Assembly (NCBI GenBank): GCA_030762895.1 | Contig: CM061063.1 | Location: 78,055,836-78,119,835 of the forward strand | Direction: 5' to 3' | Source: Sophora flavescens | Taxonomy: Eukaryota; Streptophyta; Magnoliopsida; Fabales; Fabaceae | DNA length: 64,000 nt | Shown here: positions 22,610 through 33,514 of the stretch, in pieces | Layout of the letters: every line of letters starts with the position of its first letter | How positions within the stretch are numbered: position 1 is the stretch's first letter | Notes under the pieces: generated by a model | What the model was told of the DNA's origin: nothing | The model's database searches: none | Seen by the model: the letters and a program-made list of their open reading frames with translations, nothing else | Program-made: the position numbers and the translations under genes

Positions 22610-22885
22610 GTCACGAAGAACACTTTTTTAATTGGCTGTTAGAATTTTTTTATGTTAGATGTAAACTAACAATATTCTTATATAAATCTGTGTAATGAAA
22701 ATCTTGTAATGCTTCATTTCAACCAAAACAAAAATGTCACTTATTTTTTCTTTCTTTATTTTTGTTCATATAGTATTAACTATTAATACATATAATAGGT
22801 TACAGGGTTGGGGTAATTTTTTGGGTAATAAATTGGTGTATATTGGTTTATATTTATAATAATTATTACAAGAAATTATAATATA
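22610..22885 (+). repeat. Duplicated non-TE sequence, copy 2 (right part)
   Basis: Counterpart of 18969-19320 (see shared blocks there). The interval between left and right parts of this copy is about 1.7 kb of AT-rich DNA, against 12.8 kb of transposons in copy 1. Confidence 0.55.
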
Positions 22886-22958
22886 TCTTAATCCCAATAT
22901 TCAATGAATTTTGGTTCCTTACATCACACAAATGAAGGTAATTCCTTTGCCTTGTGAT

Positions 22959-24062
22959 CAGTGGCGGGTCTAAGCCCGTGACAGTGGGGGTAATGTTTTT
23001 TTCAAAATAATTAATAATTAATAAAGAAATACTAGCGACGTACTTTCTAACATATTATCTTTAACACACTCATTTCTATTTGTTGAAATTCATATGTGTC
23101 CCGCTAAATTCAAGTGGGATCCACATGAACTAATAGGACCTATATGAATTTCAGTCAATAGAAGAGATTGTGTTGGAAGGAGTCTCTCGCAAGCACTCCT
23201 CTGATAAATGTTCATTTTACTCCCTCTGGACTCAATTATAAGCAAAAAAAATACTTATATTTTATGGACTCAAATATAAGCAAAATACAACCAATTCAAT
23301 TCTATTTAACGTAAATGTTTCAAAAATCAAGAAAATTAACAATCAAACCAATTCTTCTTTTACTTTTCCAAGAGCATTGTACACTCCCGAGACATTTAAA
23401 TATAGTTTAGTAATTATAACTCTTTTTTTTTTTTACATAAATTAAGATAATTAAACTCAATTAACTAACTTCCTTAATAAGTATGAAGTTGATTTATTTT
23501 ACTTATAATTGAGTCCAAAGAAAGTATATATGAAGCAATGTTTAAAAATAGGACCGATTATTAAACTGGTTAAGACACTGGTTCATGGTTCATTGATTTA
23601 AATGTGATTCAACCGTAGTTGAATTGATTTTAATTAAATATGTATTTTTAATTTTAAATAATCTATTAAAAATAAAAGAATCAACTAATGGGATATGTCT
23701 AACAGTATAAGCAACAAACAAATAAAAAGGATGAGCTTTGTCTGGTTAAATAGGCTTCTTTATTTTATTTTATGTTTTTTTCTATAATTGCAAAAAGTAT
23801 AAGCATGTACTACTACTTTTCAATTTTGCTCTGCTACCCGAGAAGGATGGTTGGGAACTGGGAAACGTTGATGCTTCAGAAACATGATGGGGGTGCATGT
23901 CATTGGTGGGTCTTTGCTGTCGTGTACTATGGCTGTGTGAGGAGTGATTCAATGGCATGAGTGCAATATTTAGGAGCAAAAAAAACATATCTATAAGGAA
24001 ATTAAAAAAAAAAATTGAAGGGTGCATGTGCACACCCTCAGTACAATGTGGGTCCGCCCCTG
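22959..24062. mobile_element. hAT-type non-autonomous DNA transposon
   Basis: 1,104 bp. Termini are CAGTGGCGGGTC at the left and GGGTCCGCCCCTG at the right, an imperfect inverted repeat of the CAG(T/G)GGCGG type. A perfect 8-bp target duplication CTTGTGAT flanks it (22951-22958, 24063-24070), as hAT transposases make. No transposase is encoded. A Stowaway-like MITE is nested at 23220-23524. Confidence 0.92.
23220..23524. mobile_element. Stowaway-like (Tc1/mariner) MITE nested in the hAT element
   Basis: About 305 bp with inverted termini CTCCCTCTGGACTCAATTAT and, from the right, CTTTCTTTGGACTCAATTAT. Flanked by TA at 23218-23219 and 23525-23526. Size, TA duplication and CTCCCTC-type ends are typical of Stowaway elements. 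Confidence 0.8.
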
Positions 24063-24070
24063 CTTGTGAT

Positions 24071-24423
24071 CACTCTTTATCTTCCAACAATTTTAACAAG
24101 AGGTCAAGATCCCCCGTTACCCCTTTTATTTGCATCGATTTTATCTTTTATTTTTTTTGCTTTTGCCAATTTTGACTCAACTTTCCCATTTTGCTTTGAT
24201 TTGTTAATCCATATGAATCGAAACATTGAGGCTATGTTTGTTTAGGATTTATTTCAACGCAAATTGGTTTCAAATTAGTTCTTTGAAAGCTCCTAACTGG
24301 ATCAATGAGAAAAAGTGACAAAATTTGCCTCGGGAAGCAGAATTTCTCTATTGGCGTTTAGAAAAATCATAACCAAACATACACTGAATCACATGGGACA
24401 AAGAGCAGATTCAAGTTGCGGAG
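24071..24423. other. Short host stretch with a possible small MITE
   Basis: Positions about 24231-24385 have inverted ends: GGCTATGTTTGTTTAGGATT at the left and, from the right, AGTGTATGTTTGGTTATGAT. No convincing target duplication. The last five bases, CGGAG (24419-24423), are the target duplication of the next element. Confidence 0.4.
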
Positions 24424-27400
24424 TGTAACGTAACGACTGTTGTTTTCTGTATCGATAAATAAATATCTGTTTATATTTTTATCTGAGACTTAGAAAATGA
24501 TTTTGGTTGAAACAAAATCATATTTAGACTCGAATTCATGGCGAAAGCCTATGGTTAAATTTTGGGTTGAAAATTCAGACGAAATCCGGTCTGCGTTTTC
24601 ACTGACAGTAAGATTTAACTGGTAAGAAAATCTAATTTTAACCCGATAACAAAATGATAATTTTTCTTATAACTTTTTAAGTGATGTAGGCCTTTTTAAA
24701 AAAACTTACTCTAAAATAAAATATTATATTTGCTTCGGGCGAAGTTTCTAGTTAAATTAGTTGCGAAAAACCTAAATCGGGAGAATAACAGAGTCGGAAT
24801 TGGAACTACGGAGACTGAACCGGACACTGGGTCAGGGTTGGACAAGTGTCACAGAGTTGTGGTGAGCAGGGTGAGTCACCACTAATGACTCACACTTGTC
24901 ATGGTTGTTTTTCAAAACTATCTTAGGTATTTTAAGCGGAAAAGACTAAAATACTCCTAAGTATAATTAGAAACCTCAAAACTACCCTTATGACTCACTC
25001 AACTTACCCCCCACCCCACCCCACCCCTCACACACACTCTATTTTCTTCAACTTCAACTAAGAAAAACCTAAGTTCTTAAGGATTTCTTCGCAAGTTTGG
25101 ATCAATCTCTTCAATTTTTCTTAATCTTCAAGAGGTAACCTCTCTTGCTCTATGATCATGAGCCACCCTATTCCATTTCCTTCCATTGAATCATGTCCAA
25201 AACTCAATTTTCATCTACTTTCATGTATGTATTCATAAAATTGTAGAAAATCATAAGATGATTATTTTTTAGTTCTAATAATTTTATATACCTCTCTACT
25301 ACTCTAGGATCATGGATCCAATAGTATGTAAAATTTTGAAACCCCTAACCTATGTATCTATTTTGGGCCGAATCTACCCACAAAATGGGTTAGATGATTT
25401 TGCTTCATTTTTAAGTTATGACAATTTTCCCTAACTCTATACTACTCTAAGATCATGGATCTAAGAGTATGTAAAATTTTGAGATCCCTAGCCCATTTTT
25501 CCAATGAAGGCCGAACCTAGACCTTTAGGTTTTAGGAGATTTCGTTTCATTTTGTAACTTGTTCTTTACTTGTTTGTGAAGGATTAGTTGAGTAATTGTG
25601 TTTGGAGTCTTATGGAGGAAACTGAGAAATTCGAGATTATTTTCAAAAGAAAAATCCAAACGTTAAGGTAAGGGGGTTTGCATGAGGAGCTTCGATAACT
25701 ATGTGTATAAATTGTTTGGTGTGTCTGTAATTAATTCTTGTAGTTTATGGTGTTTGTTTTAAATTATTGCGTAATATTCTGTGATGCATGATTTATCTGT
25801 GAAAGCATGCTATAAATTGCGATGTGTGAATTTATTGTTGGTTGTGAAAGTATGTGATAAATTGTGTTGTATGAAATTTTCTGTTAATTTGGTTATTGGC
25901 CGGAAGCCTGACATCGGTCGGTGCTCATTAGAAATTAAGGATAAAATGCTAAGAAAGTTAAAGGAAGACTTTATGTTTTTGGAAAATTAATGGATTTAAT
26001 TTTAAGGTGAAAATAATAATATTTTAAGGAGTTTTAATGAAAGAATAAGTTAACGAGTGACAGCGAGTGCGTAACCGTGAAAAATTTTCACTTTTGCAAT
26101 TTTTTCGAAAATGACAGGAAAATTGAAATAAATATTAGTTTTGAGAAAATGGATTTTAAAAATTGTTTGAAGGTTGATGATAAATATTTTTTCAAGAAAT
26201 AAGGGTTTTTGCTTGCATAACGGCAGTATGAGGAAAAATGATATTTTTACGTGAGAAAAATAAATATATGTCAAAAATGATTTTTAAAGGGTTAACAGAT
26301 TTTTAGAAATAAAAATAAAGGAATTTGAGGAAAAATGATTGTCGTTACGTTTTAAAACGAATTTCATCGGAAAATGGTTTTTAGAAAAGAATTTAAGAAC
26401 AACGAAAATTTTCCGACAAACTTGGATAAGTTTTCGGAGTTTTTGTTTTGGTATTTCTGTTTCACCGAACGAAAATTATTTGGGGGAAATAAAGGAAAGG
26501 ATAAGGACCTAGATTGCCGAGATGTCGGACCAGTGTTCCTAAGAGGAAATTGTACTTTGGAGATGGAAAGAATTGGAATACCATAGGAAGGGTAGTCGGG
26601 AGCTTTAAGCCTCGACAAAGGAAAAACGAACGACAAAGACTAGTTACGATAACAACAGGTTTTGCATGCATAGTCTGGCAAACATGTCATTTTGGGCAGA
26701 CGTGCCTTGTGTATCGAGCTACAATTTCACAAAGGGTGAATTGGGTAAATTGGTTAGTTACGGACCAAAGATAAATTCTAGGGTCTTTGGGTCTTAGGGA
26801 CATTCGGGCTTCGAAAATCTAGCGAATACTTGGGGCCTTGCAACCTCGGGTCGTGGAATTCGGTTATCCGGCACGAATGTACTCAATAGGGAACTAGTCC
26901 AATATTATTTTAGGTGCTCCATCGTGGTATCCCAGAACAATTGGAGCCAGACCTAAATTTAGAGGCTGGTCTCATGAGACAATTGTGTTAAGGGTATCGC
27001 AGCCTAATCATTGCTCGAAGAAGGGAAGTTAGGAATCTCCAGAGAATAAAGTTCAAGACTCATAGGAATGGATTTTGATGTGCCATGCATTTTTGAAAAA
27101 TCACGATTGAATGGTCGGGTATGAATCCCACTGGTAGGAAAATATTTACAGTATGTATATATGATGTTTGATTGAGTATCGTGCATGTAGTTATCATAAT
27201 GAAACTCAATATTGGTATCTCACCCTTGCTTTATTTATTTTCATGTTGGGTTTCTACTATGCTTTTGTGTATATATTCGAGTACAGATGAACCACACGAG
27301 TCTGATAACGTACTCGGGGATACATTCCTTTCACTTTGACGAAGCTGATGATGGAAGCATATGGGCGATTAACCTAGGCGCCCGCAGCGCTACATACACC

Positions 27401-28159
27401 GGGCTAGTATGTACCACTGCGGGTACATTAGCGACGGGACCATAGACCCGTACTCACAGCTTTGAGACAGTCGAGGTACCACTTCCCCCGATGTGGCTTA
27501 TGTTGAGGAATCTGGTGAATGAAGGAAATCTGGTGCATCAGCCACCATTTGATCAGCCACTTCATGCGGCAGCGCCATCATCACCTCTAGCGCCGATCGC
27601 CACTGTTCCGGAGGAGGACGAGGAGGAGGTACCCGAGTATCATCCTCAGGTTGACGGCATTGTTCCAGAGGTTGAGGCAGAGGTGGATGTATCCTCATCG
27701 GATACTCCTGTGGTCGGGGAGTACTATGGAGTCTTCCTGATGGCTTTCATTCGGTGCGACTAGCAGTAGGACTTGTTTTGGGTTTACGTTTTGGGAAGTA
27801 GTGGTATTGTCATAGTCTGTATATCTTGGCTACTGAGAGCCATCTTTTTGATGTCGTGGTTCCGGACTACCGCTACTATATAGGTTTAGTTTATGTGTGT
27901 TTCCTTATGTTATGACTTTGGTAAATGTCCTGTTAATATAAAGGTCCATATGTACAACAGTAATTATGCATATATATACGTATGTATACAGTTGTTAGTT
28001 ATCAATGTTTGGTTTGTATCGATCGGGGAAAATAAAAAAAATTTACAACTAATTTCAAGTAAGTTAAGAAATAGAGAAAATTATTTTTTTTCCGAAAACA
28101 ACCAGCGTAAATATTTTCAGTCTTTTTGTTTCAACATGTAGCGCCAAGGGGGTGTTACA
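24424..28159 (+). repeat. 5' LTR of Tekay copy 1
   Basis: 3,736 bp, starting TGTAACGTAACG and ending GGGTGTTACA. Its partner at 32895-36659 begins TGTAACACCCCG, so this start carries small changes. Unusually long, with an internal ORF near its 3' end (27287-27763). Confidence 0.95.
27287..27763 (+). pseudogene. LTR-encoded ORF, 5' LTR copy
   Basis: 159 codons from an ATG that follows TTCGAGTACAG. Contains WAINLGARSATYTG, GTLATGP, VEVPLPPMWL and an acidic tail EEDEEEVPEYHPQ ending near SSSDTP. One in-frame TAG at 27443-27445 (CAG in the 3' copy) splits it. The protein is not one I recognise. A related ORF is present in the 3' LTR and in the divergent LTR of copy 2, which argues against chance. 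No signal peptide or membrane segment is evident. Confidence 0.45.
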
Positions 28160-28163
28160 TTAG

Positions 28164-28175
28164 TGGTATTAGAGC
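28164..28175 (+). promoter_or_regulatory. Primer-binding site of Tekay copy 1
   Basis: TGGTATTAGAGC, one mismatch from the initiator tRNA-Met complement, four bases after the LTR end. Confidence 0.85.
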
Positions 28176-28326
28176 TGATCGAGTCTTTCGGGAATCCTTG
28201 GAGAATAGGTTTGTTGTGTCTATGTTGTGTGATCTATGACTTAGACTTGTTTTATTTACTTCTTAGAATTAATGTGTGGTAACAAGTAAGTTTACGTTTC
28301 AGTTTCTGGTTTTGGTTTAACTGATT

Positions 28327-29465
28327 GTGGATTGTAGGTCAATTATGGAACTAGTTGTGGAACCAGAGACTGGACGTGGACGTGGACCCGGTCGTGGAAG
28401 AGGTCGTAGAGGCGGTCGTGTTGAAGGTCGTGGTAATCTGGGAGAGGATCCTGAAGGAGCTGGTGGGATGGACTGTGTAGCACAGGCAATGGAAAATGTT
28501 ATAGCTGCTATCGCATTACAGACGGCAACTATGGCTGCCCAAAATCAACAAGATCAACTCAGAGCTAAACAAGCTGCAGAAGGAAAAGGATTGACTGCTT
28601 TTCGGTGTCAGAATCCGTCACAATTTCATGGTGATGCTGATCCTGAGAAGGCTGACCATTGGATACAAGAACTAGAAAAGATCTTTGAACTGATTCATAG
28701 CCCAGAAGGAGTCAAGGTTCAGTATGTTACGTTCCTGCTCATGGGTGATGCTAAGTACTTGTGGAGGGGCACCAAACAATTGATGGAAGTGGATCATCAG
28801 GAGATTACTTGGAATGCATTTCGTAACACATTCCTGGACAAGTATTTTCCTCAAAGTGCTAGAACCAATAAGGAGCAAGAATTTCTGCATCTGCAGCAGA
28901 GAGAAATGATTGTTGGAGAATAAGCAGTGAAGTTTGAATCGCTCGCCAAGTATTTCCGTTTCTTCCAAGCTCAACCGGGCGATGGATGGAAATGTGAGAA
29001 GTTTGAAGGAGGATTAAGGTTTGAAATTAAGGAGTCAGTGTTGCCACTGGAAATCAAAAGTTTTCAAGCTCTGGTCGAGAAATGCAGGAAGGTGGAACAG
29101 ATGAAAAAGGGGAGAGATAGCAGAGGGAATGTTGGAGGACCATCTCGATCCAAGAATCGGTACCACAATCAGTACTAGAACCAGATAGGAAAACAAGCTC
29201 AGGGAAAGCCTTATTTCCGACCACCCGGAAATAATCAGAACCAGAATCAACAATCTTACCGTCCAGTCGCTTCTGCGTACAGTAGTGGAGGCCAAAGGAA
29301 CCAAAACCAAGGCCAGTTTCGAAAGAGCTTCAAGTGTGGAAGAGATACTCATTTTACTGATAATTGTCGACTCCAAGGAGTGCAGTGCTTCAAATGCGGC
29401 AAGATAGGACACATGGCCAAAGACTGTCAAACTCAAACCTACATCAACTACCAACAATTCTAGGA
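28327..29465 (+). pseudogene. Tekay gag, broken
   Basis: Starts with an Arg/Gly-rich N-terminus (RGRGPGRGRGRRGGRVEGRG) and continues into the capsid domain (FHGDADPEKADHWIQELEKI, FRNTFLDKYFPQSAR). A TAA at about 28921 stands where copy 2 has TAT; the frame resumes with VKFESLAKYFRFF. Another TAG at about 29176 precedes two zinc-knuckle regions: FKCGRDTHFTDNC, which fits CX2C poorly, and the intact CFKCGKIGHMAKDC at about 29388-29430. A further TAG ends the frame near 29461. The ATG at 28345 (MELVVEPETG) may be the true start. Confidence 0.9.
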
Positions 29466-29500
29466 CCAATAAACCAACAGCTAAGGGAAGTGTTTACACC

Positions 29501-29803
29501 ATGAGTGGTGCTGAGGCTTCAAATTACGAAGATCTCATACAAGGTAGTTGCGACATAGCTGGTAATATCTTAATTGTAATTTTCGATTCGGGTGCAACGC
29601 ACTCTTTTATTGCGATGGATTGTGTGAGACATTTAGAATTGCCTGTTTCTTCCATGTCATATGATCTGATTGTTTCAATTCCAACTGTTGAACCTATTGT
29701 TGTGACTTCTATATGTCTGAATTTTCCTATCATTATTCAGGATAGACATTTTCTTGTTAATCACATATGTTTGCCTTAAATTCAATTAGATGTAATTCTA
29801 GGC
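29501..29803 (+). pseudogene. Tekay aspartic protease
   Basis: MSGAEASNYEDLIQG leads into VIFDSGATHSFIAMDCVRHL, with the DSGA active-site motif at about 29582-29596. It ends DRHFLVNHICLP and a TAA at 29777; the next codons encode QLDVILGMDWL, the usual junction to RT, so the stop is a point lesion. Frame and spacing suggest protease and RT were once one ORF. Confidence 0.9.
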
Positions 29804-30881
29804 ATGGATTGGTTATCTTCCAACCATATCCTTTTAAATTGTTCCCATAAGACCTTAGTTTTTCCTGATCCTGAGATTTATGGATTTTTATCTACCCACC
29901 AAATGAGAACTTCTTCGAAAGAAGGAGCTCATGAATATTTGCTTCTATCTAACTTGGAAGTCAAGAGGGAAATCGACTTGAGTACGATGCTTGTAGTGAG
30001 AGAATTTCCAGATGTGTTTCCTAATGATGTTCTGGGTTTGCCACCTGTCAGAGATATCGAATTCTCCATCGACCTAATTCCAGGAACCGGTCCGATTTCA
30101 AACGCTCTGTATCGGATGGCACCGACAGAACTTGCTGAGTGGAAAGCTCAACTGGAAGATCTTTTGTCGAGACAGTTTATCCAACTAAATGTTTCCTCGT
30201 GGGGAGCACCAGTTCTGTTAGTAAGAAAGAAGGATGGAGGGTCGAGACTCTGTGGATGTTCGACAACTCAATAAAGTGATGATCAAGAATAAATATCCTT
30301 TACCACGCATAGACGATCTAATGGATCAACTGCAATGAGCTGTTGTGTTCTCAAAGATTGATTTGAGAATGGGATATCATCAGATAAGGGTAACTACGGA
30401 AGATATACCAAAAACTGCTTTCAGAACTCGCAATGGACATTACGAATATCTGGTAATGCCTTTTGGAGTGACAAATGCACCTGCCATCTTCATGGACTAC
30501 ATGAACCGGATTTTCCGTCCGTTTCTTGATAAGTTCGTCGTCATGTTCATCGATGACATTCTCATTTATTCTAAGAATGATGAGGAACATGAAGAGCATT
30601 TGCGACAAGTCCTACACGAGAAGGTGTTGTATGCAAAGCTATCTAAGTACGAATTTTGGCTCGGAGAGGTGAAATTCTTGGGACACGTGATTACTGAGGA
30701 AGGAATTGTTGTCGATCCTACAAAAGTAGAAGCAGTACTTTCTTGGGAAAGACCAAAAACAGTAACGGAGATTCGCAACTTTGTGGGTCTAGCCGGTTAC
30801 TATAGAAGGTTTATTGAAGGTTTTTCCAAGATAATGGGACCGCTGACTCAACTAACGAGGAAGGATCAACATTTTGTATAG
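29804..30881 (+). pseudogene. Tekay reverse transcriptase, broken
   Basis: Starts MDWLSSNHILLNC and includes LPPVRDIEFSIDLIPGTGPI, PVLLVRKKDGGSR, FSKIDLRMGYHQIRV, MPFGVTNAPAIFMDYMN and the catalytic FIDDILIYS (about 30549-30575). Thumb/connection GLAGYYRRFIEGFSKI follows. Lesions: a one-base frameshift near 30250, TGA at about 30337 and TAG at 30879-30881 where a Trp codon is expected. It would supply cDNA synthesis in an intact element. Confidence 0.93.
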
Positions 30882-31976
30882 ACTGACAATTGTGAGGAGA
30901 GTTTTCAAAAGATTAAGGAACGTCTGACAACCTCGCCAGTGTTAATACTTCCTGAACCGAATGAACCTTACAAAGTATATTGTGATGCTTCATATCAAGG
31001 TTTAGGTTGTGTATTAATGCAACATCGGAAAGTCGTAGCTTACGCGTCACCACAGTTAAAGACTCATGAGAGGAATTATCAGACGCACGATCTGGAATTA
31101 GCTGTTGCGGTTTTTGCACTAAAGATATGGAGACACCACCTGTATGGAGCCAAGTTTGATGAATTTAGTGACCACATGAGTCTGAAATACCTGTTTGATC
31201 ATAAGAAGATCAATATGAGACAGAGACGATGGATGGAGTTTCTGAAAGATTATGACTTCACGTTACAATATCGTCCTGGAAAAGCGATCGTCGTAGCAGA
31301 TGCATTAAGCAGGAAGGCCATTCATATCTCAGCTATGATGGTGAAGGAATTAGAGTTGATTGAAAAGTTTTGTGATCTCAACTTAATCATGGACGTAAGT
31401 CAAAAGAAAATTAGTTTGGGAATGATCAAGATCTTTAGTGGATTAATGAAAGAGATCAGAGAACAACAAGTCGTCGATACCTATCTTCAAGAGAAGAAGA
31501 AGTTAATGGAACTAGGAAAAGCTATTGAGTTTATCTTGGGACCAGATAACATCTTAAGGTGCAATGGACGAGTCTGTGTACCCGATAATCCTGAGATGAA
31601 AAAGATGATTCTGGAGGAATCACATAAGAGTAAGTTGAGTATTCATCCGGGATCAACTAAGATGTATCAAGATTTGAAACAAAAGTTTTGGTGGCCAGGC
31701 GTGAAAAGCCAAGTTGTGGAGTATGTTGCAGCATGTCTGATTTGTCAAAAAGCGAAGGTAGAACATCAACGACCAGGTGGAATGCTTACATCGTTGGATG
31801 TACCTGAATGGAAGTGGGACAGCATATCGATGGATTTTGTGGTAATTTTACCACAAACTTCCAAAGGTTTTGATTCAATTTGGGTGATCGTTGACAGGTT
31901 AACAAAGTCAACACACTTTTTACCCGTTAAGATCAACTACACTGTGGAAAAGTTGAGCGAAGTTTACATCAAATAA
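30882..31976 (+). pseudogene. Tekay RNase H and integrase N-terminal half
   Basis: RNase H: VYCDASYQGLGCVLMQ, THDLELAVAVFALKIWRHHL and VVADALSRK. Then the integrase zinc-binding HHCC region (HKSKLSIHPGSTKMYQDL and CLICQKAK, about 31622-31755) and the first catalytic Asp in SMDFVVILPQ. A TAA at 31974-31976 cuts the integrase before the second Asp. Confidence 0.92.
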
Positions 31977-32883
31977 GTGATTAGACTTCACGGAGTACCC
32001 TCGAGTATTGTTTCAGATAGAGACCCGAAGTTCACTTCACGTTTTTGGGGAAGTTTACATCAAGTACTGGGAACCAAGTTATGCTTAAGTTCAGCTTATC
32101 ATCCTCAAATTGATGGACAAACCGAAAGGACGATTCAATCGTTAGAAGACTTGCTGAGAGCATGTGTCTTAGACCATCGAAGAAGTTTGGATGACCTTTT
32201 GCCGCTTATCGAGATCACATACAACAACAGTTTTCACTCAAGTATAGGGATGGCACCCTATAAGGCCTTACATGGAAGGAAATGTCAAACACCCATGTGT
32301 TGGTATCAAGATCGAGAAAGCACGATTTTAGGACCAGAAATTGTGCAGCAAATAACGGAAAAGGTAAAACAAATCTGTGAAAGGAGGAGAACGGCACAAA
32401 GCAGGCAGAAGAGTTACTCTGATCAGAGGATACGACCCCTTGAATTCCAAGAAGGTGGACATGTATTTTTGAGTCACACCCACGACTGGGGTAGGTAGGG
32501 TTTTAAAATCCAGAAAACTCACTCCACAATTTATTGGACCTTACCAAATTCTTCGTCGTATTGGTCCAGTAGCCTATCAAATTGCTTTACCACCTTTTCT
32601 TTCAAATATTCATAGTGTTTTCCATGTCTCACAATTGAGGAAGCATATTCCTGAACCATCTCATATAATTGAACCCGATGAAGTGCAATCAAAAGAAAAC
32701 TTGTCTTATGAGACTTCACCCGTGCGAATCGAGGATAAGAGGATTAAGCAGCTCAAGGGTAAACAAATTTCCTTAGTCAAGGTTATTTGGAATGATACAA
32801 TGGGAGAGGCAACATGGGACGAAATTTACAGTATCCTGATCTCTTTCCAGGTGCGTAATTTCGAGGACGAAATTTTTTTTTAG
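31977..32883 (+). pseudogene. Tekay integrase C-terminal half with chromodomain-like tail
   Basis: Continues with GVPSSIVSDRDPKFTSRFWG (second Asp) and YHPQIDGQTERTIQSLEDLL (catalytic Glu), then NNSFHSSIGMAPYKALHGRK. A frameshift at about 32470 precedes FIGPYQILRRIGP and VFHVSQLRKHIPEPSHI. The end, SPVRIEDKRIKQLKGKQISL followed by VKVIWNDTMGEATWD, is the chromodomain-like module of Tekay integrases. The last codons are out of register. The polypurine tract lies at about 32881-32894. Confidence 0.9.
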
Positions 32884-33479
32884 TGGGGTAGTAATGTAAC
32901 ACCCCGATTTCTGTTGTTTTATGTATCGATAAACAAATATCTGTTTATATTTTTATCTGAGACCTAGAAAGTGATTTGGGTTGAAACAAAATCATATTTA
33001 GACTCGACTTCATGGCGAAAGCCTACGATTAAATTTTGGGTTGAAAATTCAGACGAAACCCGGTCTACGTTTTCACTGAATGTAAGATTTTACTAGTCAG
33101 AAAATCTAATTTTGACCGAATAACGAAATGATAATTTTTATTATCACTTTTTAAGTGATGTAGGCCTTTTTTAAAAATTTTGCTCTAAATTAAAATATTA
33201 TATTTGGTTCGGGCGAAGTTTCGAGTTAAATTAGTTGCGAAAACCTAAATCGAGAGAATAAAGGAGTCGGAATCGGAACTACGGAGGCTGAACCATACAC
33301 CGGGCCAGGGTTGGACAAGTGTCACAGAGTTGTGGTGAGCAGGGTAAGTCACCACTAATGACTCACACTTGTCATGATTATTTTTCAAAAATATCTTAGA
33401 TATTTTAAATGGAAAAGACTAAAATACCCCTAAGTATAATTAGAAACCTCAAAACTACCCTTATGACTCACTCACCTTA

Positions 33480-33514
33480 CCCCCCCCCCCCCCCACACAC
33501 ACACACACACACAC
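33480..33514. repeat. Poly-C / (CA)n microsatellite in the 3' LTR
   Basis: About 15 C followed by about 10 CA units. The 5' LTR has a shorter C/A-rich version near 25010-25040, so the tract expanded or shrank after insertion. Confidence 0.95.

Noticed and set aside
25781..25990. LTR frame of 69 codons repeated at 34269-34478 as a second LTR protein
   Set aside because: Present in both LTRs only because LTRs are copies of each other; no counterpart found in the copy 2 LTR.
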